NCBI RefSeq assembly: GCF_002947535.1
Contig: NZ_PUAP01000016.1
Coordinates: forward strand, 1 to 64,000
Direction: 5' to 3'
Length of the DNA stretch: 64,000 nt
Source: Enterococcus mundtii
GTDB taxonomy: Bacteria > Bacillota > Bacilli > Lactobacillales > Enterococcaceae
Shown one piece after another: positions 51,570 to 59,716 of the stretch; the stretch's first letter is position 1, and the number at the start of each line of letters is the position of its first letter. Under the pieces are notes generated by a model that saw nothing but the letters and a program-made list of their open reading frames with translations, did not search any database and was not told where the DNA came from. The translations under genes were made by a program, and so were the position numbers.

Positions 51570-52787
51570 CTATCCAATAAAAGTTCCTTCCTTTTTAGTC
51601 GTTACGAACGGTGCATATATCATGATGTTCAATGCAATCAAAGCCATTTGCAGAAAGGCTCCAGAAACTCCAGAGGATAGGAATCCAGAAATAATAGGTG
51701 GTGTCGTCCATGGAATTTGGATGCCATTTGTTTTCGCTACAATTCCTACACTCATAGAAAAATAAGCTATGACTGTGTTGACTACTGGACAAAGAATAAA
51801 TGGGATAAATACTCTAAAGTTTAGTAAAATCGGAAGGCCATAAATTATAGGCTCGTTTATGTTAAATAAACCTGGTATAAATGACACTTTTGCTATACTT
51901 TTTTTGTCGCTATTCTTTGAGAAGAATAGTATTGCTAGAATTAATGCGAAGGTACTGCCACTTCCTCCAAAATTAATAAATAAAGATTGGAATGTTCCAG
52001 TAATAATATTTTGAGGAACTTCTCCTTTGGTTATACTCAAAAGATTTTCCATATTTAATGAAAAATAAATCGGATTCATTATTGAATTGAATAGATAACT
52101 CCCATTAAATCCAAAAAACCATAACAACGTAATTCCTAGATTTATGATGATAACTGCTGGAAGAGTACTACCTAAATTCGTAATCGGTACTTGGATTAAT
52201 CCATTGATCATACTAGATGGATTGTCTATTTTTAAAGTTACTAACACTAATTTTATCAAAAATAATACTACCGTGGTCGTAAGCAATGGTAACAAATATT
52301 CAAAGCTTTCTGCTACTTCTCTTGGAACAGAAGAATGTAGATTTATCTTTTTTTTCTTTTTAAAACTTACAGTTAATATACCGCATGTCATAAGAGCACA
52401 AAGCATCGAAAAGAATATACCTTGTGATCCAAGTGAATCGATCAATTGATCTGGGGATTCAAGCGGTAAAAAAATAAAATAAGCGAATATTGTCGATGTG
52501 ATGTACAGTATATAATCTTTCTCTTTTATTTTACAATAATTATAGGCAATTGATATTAAAATAAACAAACCTATCAGATTATTAAAAGCATTGGGAATTG
52601 AAGGAAGGGCAGTCGTCCATAATAAATCGAAATTTTTTTCCATAAATTTAGTAAAAGTTGGGATAGGAAAATTCACTATCAGAATAAAAAAAGAACTGAT
52701 AATCGTAATTGGCATCAATGAAATAAAACTATTTCGCAATATTTTTAAAAGTAAATTATTTTCAATCGTACTGTATACTTTATTCAT
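51570..52787 (-). CDS. PTS EIIC component, cellobiose/lactose family, without EIIA/EIIB
   Basis: 405 residues with about ten membrane helices. Text characteristic of EIIC of the Lac/Cel family: FNINEPIIYGLPILLN (substrate motif GxNEPxxxG), FGFNGSYLF and FINFGGSGST. It transports and phosphorylates a sugar or diglucoside when served by EIIB and EIIA, which are not encoded here. Start ATG 52787 overlaps the HAD gene stop. It is last in the Rgg island operon, so the imported sugar may feed the glycosylation genes, or the protein may act as a sugar channel or sensor. Confidence 0.78.
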   Translation of the reverse strand: MNKVYSTIENNLLLKILRNSFISLMPITIISSFFILIVNFPIPTFTKFMEKNFDLLWTTALPSIPNAFNNLIGLFILISIAYNYCKIKEKDYILYITSTIFAYFIFLPLESPDQLIDSLGSQGIFFSMLCALMTCGILTVSFKKKKKINLHSSVPREVAESFEYLLPLLTTTVVLFLIKLVLVTLKIDNPSSMINGLIQVPITNLGSTLPAVIIINLGITLLWFFGFNGSYLFNSIMNPIYFSLNMENLLSITKGEVPQNIITGTFQSLFINFGGSGSTFALILAILFFSKNSDKKSIAKVSFIPGLFNINEPIIYGLPILLNFRVFIPFILCPVVNTVIAYFSMSVGIVAKTNGIQIPWTTPPIISGFLSSGVSGAFLQMALIALNIMIYAPFVTTKKEGTFIG

Positions 52788-53541
52788 TTTGTTCTTCCTT
52801 TTTTAAGGAGATTTCTGTGAGTGAACTAATAATATTATTTGCTACAGTAAATAATTCACTATTTCCATTAACCATGCAATATGACTTTTCGGTAAGCATA
52901 AGCATCTCTCTATCATTTAATTCATCTCCAACAATGATTGAGTTGCTGACATCAGCGTCGACTAAATTTCCTAAACAAATAACGGAACTAGCCTTTCCAC
53001 TCCCAAGTGGTGAAATATCAATATATTTTTTATTTTTATTCACCTGAAATCCTGTCCGCTCTATAGCTTTTGTGAAAATATCTATTTCATTGAATAATTC
53101 TTTATAACCATTTATTTCTAAAGTAACAGAGTTTGTTATTAAAGGGATATTGGATACTCTTTTCAAAAAATTATTACTATGGATTCCTTCTAAAAAAATA
53201 TTCTGTTGAAGATAGCTAAATGTAATATTGACAATGGTCTTATTTTTTAATAAGATTTCTTGAACTATCGGTAATATCATATTAGTTTTCATAGTTAAAC
53301 TTAAAAGTATGGAACCGTGTTTATTCATTACTAAAGCACCATTATTAAGTATACAATACTCATATTCAACGTTATATTCTTGTATAAAACGATGGAACAT
53401 TGCGTAATTTCTTCCTGTAGCCAAAACAATTGGATGCCTTTTAGAGACAGAATTTAAAAAGAGCAATTCCTCTTCTGTTACTTTTTTCTCTCTATAGATC
53501 GTTCCATCGATGTCACTTATAAAAAAAAGAGAATCCATCAT
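52780..53541 (-). CDS. HAD-superfamily sugar phosphatase, Cof type
   Basis: 253 residues. Motif I ISDIDGTIYRE, motif II with the Thr of LATGRNYAM, and motif IV IIVGDELNDREML; between them a C2-type alpha/beta cap. The motifs of Cof-like phosphatases are complete. It may dephosphorylate the sugar delivered by the adjacent EIIC. It overlaps the upstream glycosyltransferase gene by 26-29 bases, depending on which of two adjacent ATGs is used. Confidence 0.78.
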   Translation of the reverse strand: MMDSLFFISDIDGTIYREKKVTEEELLFLNSVSKRHPIVLATGRNYAMFHRFIQEYNVEYEYCILNNGALVMNKHGSILLSLTMKTNMILPIVQEILLKNKTIVNITFSYLQQNIFLEGIHSNNFLKRVSNIPLITNSVTLEINGYKELFNEIDIFTKAIERTGFQVNKNKKYIDISPLGSGKASSVICLGNLVDADVSNSIIVGDELNDREMLMLTEKSYCMVNGNSELFTVANNIISSLTEISLKKEEQNE

Positions 53542-54661
53542 TCCTTAACTCCTTTTCACAAATTGTAATATACGTTCTCACTCCCCAATAATTGGGAATT
53601 GTTTCATAATAATGCGACTTGTAAATGTCCATCTCTAAAATTCCTTGCGTCGTAGCGATACCAAAATAAGGATTGATCTCAAGCACATGCTTGAAAAATG
53701 AGAGTGCTTGAAAATAGTTCTCGGAAAAAAAGTAGGTTAGCCCTATATTTATATATATGTGTATACACAGAGGTGAAATTTTAAATGCTTTCTCGAAAAA
53801 TTTCCTAGCAGTTTCATAATTTCCACAACAGAGTTCTGTTATTCCTAATGAATTTAGAGCCCTAGTATTCTTAGGATTAATGATCAGTACTTTTTGAAAT
53901 TGGTCTTTTGATCGATGAATATCATTTTCGCTTCTAAAAATATATCCTAAAAAGAGTTGAGCAATTTCACTATTTGGATTAGCTTCTGCTGCTTCTTGCG
54001 CATTCTTTTTTGCTAATTTTAGTTTTCCTGCATTTCTTTGAATGATTGCCAAATAAGATTTTGCTAGTGTCTCTTTTGGGTTATTCAAAATTTGCTCATT
54101 CATTATTTGAATATACTTTTCATTTTTCCTTTGACGTTCTTTGAAGGGTCTTAGGTGGCCTAAATGATTGAGTATAATAGGAATATCGTCTACACTAAAC
54201 CCATTATATTTAATTGATGGTTCTATTTTTTCGGTGGCTTTTTTATAATATTTAAATCCACAATGATTCCGAAACAATTTCACCATTGAGTCAGAGTACC
54301 ACCCACCTGTTCCAAAAAAGTTATACCTTAAAAATCTGTAGCCACCAATATTACTATCATCACTATTACTTTTTATAAAATGTCTAATTGTGTACCAATC
54401 CGATTTCAATAGTAACTCATCTGCATCCAAGAATAATATCCAATCTTCTTCTACCTTCTCTAGCAAATAATTTCTCATAGCTGAGAAATCATTATTAAAA
54501 GGCTTACTATAAATATTAGATGTATAACTTTCAGCAATTTGAATTGATTTATCAGTTGATCCCGTATCAAGTACGTAAATATTATCAGCAAAGCAGTTTC
54601 GAAAAAAATCATCTAAAAATTCTTCTTCATTTTTCATCATTAAACATAATGCTAAGCTCAT
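53513..54661 (-). CDS. Family 2 glycosyltransferase with C-terminal TPR repeats
   Basis: 382 residues. N-terminal GT-A domain beginning LALCLMMKNEEEFLDDFF, nucleotide-sugar text LDTGSTDKS and the DxD-type motif FLDADELL. The second half carries at least three tetratricopeptide-like helices (AKSYLAIIQRNAGKLKLAKK, NTRALNSLGITELCCGNYE, CIHIYINIGLTYFFSENYF). SunS-type and related enzymes with this build can glycosylate peptides or proteins, with TPR contacting the acceptor. No peptide substrate was found nearby. Same strand and operon as the neighbours. Confidence 0.7.
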   Translation of the reverse strand: MSLALCLMMKNEEEFLDDFFRNCFADNIYVLDTGSTDKSIQIAESYTSNIYSKPFNNDFSAMRNYLLEKVEEDWILFLDADELLLKSDWYTIRHFIKSNSDDSNIGGYRFLRYNFFGTGGWYSDSMVKLFRNHCGFKYYKKATEKIEPSIKYNGFSVDDIPIILNHLGHLRPFKERQRKNEKYIQIMNEQILNNPKETLAKSYLAIIQRNAGKLKLAKKNAQEAAEANPNSEIAQLFLGYIFRSENDIHRSKDQFQKVLIINPKNTRALNSLGITELCCGNYETARKFFEKAFKISPLCIHIYINIGLTYFFSENYFQALSFFKHVLEINPYFGIATTQGILEMDIYKSHYYETIPNYWGVRTYITICEKELRNDGFSFFYK

Positions 54662-54673
54662 CCAAAGGCCTCC

Positions 54674-55948
54674 TCAAATTTCAATATTAATTATTTCGTT
54701 ATTTAGAAATTCAGTTGTTTCTAATTTAAATTCTTCCAATGGATAAAACAAAGGATCTTTAACAAGATACACTTCTGTTCCAATTCTAGATGCTTCCATA
54801 AAAATTCTTTTTTTCAAAGTTGGAAGTATAGAAATTCCTGCGTCAAAAAGAAATACGCAATCAAAATAGTTATCCTTGTAATTAGTAGAAACACCAAAAT
54901 ATTTAGTCGTCTTGATCGTCGAAAGATGATTATTCACAACTTGCTCAAACCTATCGGACCATACTAGTATTTCTTGGGGCAATAAATGTTTTAATATACC
55001 AAGTGAGTCAGTCCCTATGAATAAATTATTGCTTTTCATTTTTGACTTGATAGCACTCAAGTCATGGTGTGCATAAACTGGTGACATCGAACAAATAACA
55101 GTTACTTCTAATTTATTGAGGACGTTATTCAAATTTATCCCTGTAACGTATTGATATAGTTCACTTTCTATTGCTGGATTCTTCATAAAAAGTTTGCACC
55201 TATTATTAAAATACTCCTTGGAAATGTTTTTTGACTTACTTGGATGCGGATAATGAACAACAGGAGATTTTTCAGAAATCACAAAATTATTATTATTTAG
55301 AAATAACCGATAGGACAAATCTGTATCTTCTGCTCCCCAGCCACTAAACGATTCATCAAATCCATTCACTTTTTTAAATTCGAATTTATTACATGTGAAA
55401 GCACCACTCCATCCATATACCCAGGGAGCTCTCATCGTTGATAAATCATTTTTGTACAGTTGAAAAACATCTTTTCTGTAATCACTCCAGACGTCCTCAT
55501 ATATTTTTAAGAACTGGCCCAAATTCATCGGAGATATTTTTTTAAAAATAGATCGATTAGGTATGGTATCTTCTACATTAAATGCATAAATATAGTGTAA
55601 AAGCACAGTTTTTTTTGTAACTTTTTTCAATTTCAGAATAATTTCTTCTAAAAAATCTTTCTTGAATATCATATCTACGTCTAGAAAAGTTATAAATTCT
55701 CCTTTTGCAAAATTTGCTCCATAATTTCTTAATTGAGAAATATTTCCTTGTGCATGTTCATAAATAGATACATTTGGAATAGAACTAGTTGAAATTAAGT
55801 CATTTGTTACAATAATCCATTCAAATTGGTATAAATCAGGGCAAATGATCTTCTCGATATATTCCAATAATCTATTCAATTCTTTAGATTTGTTCATTGC
55901 TACAGTTACAAAGGAATGAATATTACTGTTTCCAATATATTCCTTCAT
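54674..55948 (-). CDS. GT-A glycosyltransferase, galactosyltransferase-like
   Basis: 424 residues from ATG 55948; GAGGTG is 7 bases upstream, and the earlier in-frame codon was rejected. Seen: SFVTVAMNKSKELNRLLEY at the start, DxD motif FLDVDMIF, and GWSGAFTCNKFEFKKVNGFD then GWGAEDTDLSYRL, the C-terminal galactosyltransferase pattern GWGxEDxD. The last 150 residues contain a second alpha/beta module of unclear type. It overlaps the MazG-like gene and lies 12 bases before the TPR glycosyltransferase gene, so both are probably co-translated. Confidence 0.7.
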   Translation of the reverse strand: MKEYIGNSNIHSFVTVAMNKSKELNRLLEYIEKIICPDLYQFEWIIVTNDLISTSSIPNVSIYEHAQGNISQLRNYGANFAKGEFITFLDVDMIFKKDFLEEIILKLKKVTKKTVLLHYIYAFNVEDTIPNRSIFKKISPMNLGQFLKIYEDVWSDYRKDVFQLYKNDLSTMRAPWVYGWSGAFTCNKFEFKKVNGFDESFSGWGAEDTDLSYRLFLNNNNFVISEKSPVVHYPHPSKSKNISKEYFNNRCKLFMKNPAIESELYQYVTGINLNNVLNKLEVTVICSMSPVYAHHDLSAIKSKMKSNNLFIGTDSLGILKHLLPQEILVWSDRFEQVVNNHLSTIKTTKYFGVSTNYKDNYFDCVFLFDAGISILPTLKKRIFMEASRIGTEVYLVKDPLFYPLEEFKLETTEFLNNEIINIEI

Positions 55949-56231
55949 TAAACCCACCTCGTTCTTCGTACTTTTTAGTTTTAGCGTGCAATACTTGTTC
56001 TTTTTTTAATAAGTCAAAACGATAAAATGCATCTATCACTTCTAGAATATCTGCCATCTCTTCATTTTTTTCATACACACTTTTAGCATCAATAAATTCT
56101 TGTACCTCCTCTAATAGTTTCTTTTCAAGTTCAATTTCTACTTCAACTGATGTCAATTCAATGAACTTAGCGTTTGGATCAGTTTCAAGTATTTTTTCTC
56201 TTAATTTGGTTCTAATTAGTTTATTCATCAT
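55923..56231 (-). CDS. MazG-like nucleotide pyrophosphohydrolase
   Basis: About 102 residues, helical. The text MNKLIRTKLREKI, the acidic motif KLLEEVQEFIDA (ExxE) and NEEMADILEVIDA (EExxD), and the tail KYEERGGFNEGIYW fit the phosphoribosyl-ATP-pyrophosphatase-like branch of MazG proteins. They convert nucleoside triphosphates to monophosphates plus pyrophosphate. The start lies inside the end of the HIT gene. In this setting it might supply or clear a nucleotide used by the HIT protein or the glycosyltransferases. Confidence 0.75.
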   Translation of the reverse strand: MMNKLIRTKLREKILETDPNAKFIELTSVEVEIELEKKLLEEVQEFIDAKSVYEKNEEMADILEVIDAFYRFDLLKKEQVLHAKTKKYEERGGFNEGIYWKQ

Positions 56232-56844
56232 TTTCACCTATAGTTAACTTTTTCTTCGCTGAATAAAATTTATTCCACTCAGGATATTCTTGCCAGTTTG
56301 CTAATTCTGGTCTTCCAATTTTTATTGCAGTTAAAAATCTTAAATACTGTCTTTGCAAAGGTTGTGTTATCGGTACAAGAAACTTCCTTGAAGTTACATC
56401 TTCATAATATAAATAATGACCATACTCCATATACGCCTTGAAAAATTCACGATCATCTTCTAATTCAATAGGAAATAATCCATCCGCTTTGAAACTTTCT
56501 AATAAGTCAATTGCAATAGGTACCGCATGCAAGTGCCCATGGTAACATAATTGTTCGCCAGGTTGGACATTACAATAGCCTACACGTCCATGTTCATAAA
56601 AAATACACGCCCCATAATACTTAGTTAATAAATTTCGTACTTTTTCCTTTAATTGAAGATATTCTTTTTGGAAAATATCCGGCATAGCACCAATACAATG
56701 ATAATGATCATTAGGCATGATTAGTGAATAACCTTCAACAATTTGACCGATAGATAACCACACTGTAAAATTTTCAGTTTTGATATAAATTTTATCCTCT
56801 TCTTGGGAACAAAATGTACAAAAATCAATCATTTTATTTTGCAT
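56221..56844 (-). CDS. HIT-family nucleotide-binding hydrolase/transferase
   Basis: 207 residues from ATG 56844 (AGAGAGGAAG upstream), overlapping the aminotransferase gene by 11 bases. A zinc-type pair CTFC lies near the N-terminus, followed by LSIGQIVEGYSLIMP and the histidine triad HGHLHAV. The C-terminal half (about 130-207) is an extension beyond usual HIT proteins. HIT enzymes cleave or transfer nucleotidyl groups. GalT-like or Hint-like chemistry on a nucleotide sugar is possible. No catalytic test can be made from sequence. Confidence 0.75.
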   Translation of the reverse strand: MQNKMIDFCTFCSQEEDKIYIKTENFTVWLSIGQIVEGYSLIMPNDHYHCIGAMPDIFQKEYLQLKEKVRNLLTKYYGACIFYEHGRVGYCNVQPGEQLCYHGHLHAVPIAIDLLESFKADGLFPIELEDDREFFKAYMEYGHYLYYEDVTSRKFLVPITQPLQRQYLRFLTAIKIGRPELANWQEYPEWNKFYSAKKKLTIGENDE

Positions 56845-58045
56845 TGAAATACTTCCTCTCTGGAATGGGTAATTCATAAACTTTTGGAAGCCTAATATTT
56901 TGATATTCTTCCACGTTGTGACAAATCCCTCTCAAAACATGTATTAATTTGTCCACCTCTTCCTTTGTATTTAATTCACATAAACTAATTCTCACACAAC
57001 CATATACATTGTCATGAACATAATGGTGTATAAATGGTGCGCATAACAAACCTGAGCGTGTCTTAATATGTTCTTTTTGAAGTAAGCTAGAAACTCGTGC
57101 AGGAATCATTCCTTTAATATTAAAGGTAATGATTCCTAATACATTGGCATTGCTATAAACATCAATATCATGCATATCAGTTAATTTATTTATTAAATAA
57201 TCCGTCAGAGTATATATGTATTCTTTTTTATTTTTTAAAGTCTCTATAGACATTTCTGATAAACTACAATACAAAGAAAAAATTCCTGGATAGTTCAATG
57301 TACCTGATTCAAAATAATATGGAAGAGTCCTTGGCTGACTAAGAAGTTCTGATAAAACACCGGTGCCGCCAACTTTCAAAGGAGAAATACTAGTATGCTT
57401 AGGATTGATATAAAACCCACCAATACCAGTTAGCGCTTTCAAAGCTTTGTGACCAGTAAAAACGATAAAATCTGCTTCAAGATTATTATTATCAATTTCT
57501 ATATGCCCTAAGGTTTGAGACATGTCAATCAAAATAGGAATATCTCCTTTTTGTTTTACGCGCTTACAAATCTCGGCGATTGGTTGTACTTGACCAGTTA
57601 CGTTTGAACCGTGGTTTACTATAACAAGATCTGTTTTTTCATCGACAAAATCAATTAATTCATCTACATTGATTAACCCATAGCGATCACATTCAGCCCA
57701 ATCAACTGTTAAATTTCTACTCTTTTGTAAATAGGTTAACGGACGTATTACCGAATTATGTTCTGTAACAGTAGAAACTATATTTGCGTTTTTATTCACG
57801 AATCCAAAAATAATGGTATTCAGAGCTTCTGTTGCATTACTTGTAAATATAATATGAGTTGGATACTTCACTCCTATAAGCTCTGCTATTTTTCTCCTAG
57901 TTTCAAAGATATAATCACTTTCTTCAGTTGATTCTGAACGATTGTAACTACCGTCAGTATTTTTAATAAAATCTGAAATACTTTCCAATACTTTTTTACT
58001 TTTAGGAAATGAGGTTGATGCGTTGTCAAAGTAAATAGAATCCAT
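56834..58045 (-). CDS. Class-V aminotransferase, cysteine desulfurase-like
   Basis: 403 residues. PLP lysine Lys200 in TGHKALKALTGIGG, substrate text YFDNASTSFPK at the start, and catalytic-loop Cys335 in RSGLLCAP, the NifS/SufS-type RxGxxCA position. The enzyme could mobilise sulfur from cysteine or act as a related lyase. It is the first gene of the island operon, preceded by GGAGGCGATCCT and by a regulatory region shared with the divergent Rgg gene. No Suf/Isc scaffold genes are near, arguing for a dedicated biosynthetic job. Confidence 0.78.
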   Translation of the reverse strand: MDSIYFDNASTSFPKSKKVLESISDFIKNTDGSYNRSESTEESDYIFETRRKIAELIGVKYPTHIIFTSNATEALNTIIFGFVNKNANIVSTVTEHNSVIRPLTYLQKSRNLTVDWAECDRYGLINVDELIDFVDEKTDLVIVNHGSNVTGQVQPIAEICKRVKQKGDIPILIDMSQTLGHIEIDNNNLEADFIVFTGHKALKALTGIGGFYINPKHTSISPLKVGGTGVLSELLSQPRTLPYYFESGTLNYPGIFSLYCSLSEMSIETLKNKKEYIYTLTDYLINKLTDMHDIDVYSNANVLGIITFNIKGMIPARVSSLLQKEHIKTRSGLLCAPFIHHYVHDNVYGCVRISLCELNTKEEVDKLIHVLRGICHNVEEYQNIRLPKVYELPIPERKYFNAK

Positions 58046-58196
58046 AGGATCGCCTCCAATATAGTAATCTGTGATTATTTATATTTAAACTAAAAAATAT
58101 AAACCTTGTCTTTTTTCTAAATCTTATGTACTATTCTTTTGATATTAGGCACCTTTCTTATACTTATTATTTGACGCTGTATCTATCACTAGAAAT

Positions 58197-58220
58197 ATTA
58201 TATCTAGAATATGATATAAT
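58197..58220. promoter_or_regulatory. Divergent promoter palindrome between Rgg gene and island operon
   Basis: ATTATATC (58197-58204) and GATATAAT (58213-58220) form a perfect 8+8 inverted repeat with an 8-base centre. Each arm carries a TATAAT -10 box on its outward strand, so the two promoters are back to back. No TTGACA stands at 16-18 bases from either -10, which suggests dependence on an activator such as Rgg. Confidence 0.6.
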
Positions 58221-58263
58221 GTTTTCACAATGTACAGATTTCCGTCAAAAGGGGTGTTTACCA

Positions 58264-59139
58264 ATGAAACATCATGAAATAATAAAAAAATTACGAAAAG
58301 AAAGAAATATAAGTCAGAGAACTCTAAGCGAAGGAATTTGTAGTCGAACAACACTTTCTTCCTTTGAAAATACTGGAACTAATATTTCTTTGAATTTATT
58401 CCAATCGTACTTGGACAGATTAAATATTTCTATTGAAGATTACTTTTTACTGCACTTTAATGAAGAATGGCCCAATCAAACAGTCGCTACAAATAAGGAA
58501 AAGGCGAATAAAGTATTGGAAAAAGCTTATTATACGTATAACTGGACTGACTTAGAAGAAAAAATCAACCATACATATCAGCTATACATGGAAAGTAATG
58601 ATTTCTATTATTATTACTTATTTATCCAATACAAATTATTATTATATCGAAAAATCAGAGCTGAAAAATTTATTATCACAGAGAATGAAGTTATGGTTAT
58701 AAAGAACTATTTAAACGATGTAGAAGTATGGGGAGCATTCGAATTAAATTTATTCTCCAACTGTCTCTCACTTTTTAATGATGCTTATATTTTTTCAAAA
58801 GTAAAAATTCTTCGAAAAAAATATCGGAATGTGCGAGGAAGTTTTAAATTTTACAAATTATATAGCTTCTTTATAATCAACGTTATCATGTTGAAATTTG
58901 AAAGAGACGAGCTTGAAAATATGAACTTCTATTTAGCCGAACTCAAAAGTTTCAACACGATCAATTATGTAAGAGAACGTATTTTATATAAAATTTTTAC
59001 TGAGATCTTAAAATGTAAATATGATCCTACCGTCAAAAATTCCAACACGATTGATTCATTTATCGATATGTTTAGACTATTGGATTTTAATGATTATGCT
59101 CAAGAAATGGAGGCTTTCGCAAAAAAATGCTTGGATTGA
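58264..59139 (+). CDS. Rgg/MutR-family transcriptional regulator
   Basis: 291 residues from ATG 58264, with AAAGGGG about 9 bases upstream. The longer open frame back to 58126 has no ribosome binding site and overlaps the promoter, so it was rejected. Helix-turn-helix at residues 5-60 (KKLRKERNISQRTLSEGICS) is followed by a long all-helical repeat domain of the kind that binds short peptide pheromones. Rgg proteins usually control the gene next to them. The divergent aminotransferase-led operon is the likely target. No SHP-type pheromone gene was found in the flanks. Confidence 0.8.
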   Translation: MKHHEIIKKLRKERNISQRTLSEGICSRTTLSSFENTGTNISLNLFQSYLDRLNISIEDYFLLHFNEEWPNQTVATNKEKANKVLEKAYYTYNWTDLEEKINHTYQLYMESNDFYYYYLFIQYKLLLYRKIRAEKFIITENEVMVIKNYLNDVEVWGAFELNLFSNCLSLFNDAYIFSKVKILRKKYRNVRGSFKFYKLYSFFIINVIMLKFERDELENMNFYLAELKSFNTINYVRERILYKIFTEILKCKYDPTVKNSNTIDSFIDMFRLLDFNDYAQEMEAFAKKCLD

Positions 59140-59624
59140 GGTAACTTCAAAAGGATTTACTTATAATCTTTCCATCTTCCAAAAATGATGCTAGTGATTA
59201 TGGCTCCAAACCATTAACAAGAGTGGATGTCAGAAAAAAGCATCAATAAAATGCTGATACTTTGAATCTATAAAACCACTAAAGATTGTAAATTTTATAC
59301 ACAAAGTTTTTTAAAAAGTCTAATATGGATAGTATCAATCGTCTATTTTACATATTTTTGACCTATCAAGTATATTCAGGATTAGACCCCAAAACTTTTA
59401 AAAATCTTTTGATAGTTTTCAAAATCAACAATCTATTGGCATAAAGAATTTCTAGTTGCTCTCCTCTAGCTTTAATATGATGGTCTAGTTGATAGCCCTT
59501 TGTGAATGTGAAAATTTTATGTACGTTGCTAATTTTAGGTGAAAATTCGGTTCTCTTTTTCTATTTTGAGTACGATACAATTTTTAGAAGAGCTCTCCTT
59601 GATAAGTAGTACTATTATTCACCC
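59140..59624 (-). pseudogene. Possible gene remnant in the region between Rgg gene and rlmCD terminator
   Basis: No intact gene lies here. On the minus strand, between about 59560 and 59370, an open stretch of about 60 codons runs to TGA (text such as HHIKARGEQLEILYANR and RFLKVLGSNPEYT). It has no start codon or ribosome binding site, and frames are broken upstream. It reads like the C-terminal piece of a decayed helical protein; the family is not recognised. The rest is A+T-rich without signals. Confidence 0.3.
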
Positions 59625-59657
59625 AAAAAAGACGTTTCTTTTGACAGAAACGTCTTT
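59625..59657 (-). terminator. Terminator of rlmCD
   Basis: AAAGACGTTTC (59628-59638) pairs perfectly with GAAACGTCTTT (59647-59657) with an 8-base loop, and six T follow on the minus strand. Confidence 0.85.
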
Positions 59658-59716
59658 CAAAATGAGTTTATAGGGAATAATTCCCTGCGCTCATCTATTT
59701 TGCTTATTTAATTCAA

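Noticed and set aside
58126-58263. N-terminal extension of the Rgg gene
   Set aside because: The start lacks a ribosome binding site, crosses the promoter palindrome, and Rgg proteins begin directly with the helix-turn-helix.
59160-59290. Short frames that might encode an SHP-type pheromone for Rgg
   Set aside because: Candidates are 9-12 codons, lack ribosome binding sites and the basic-then-hydrophobic pattern of SHP precursors.
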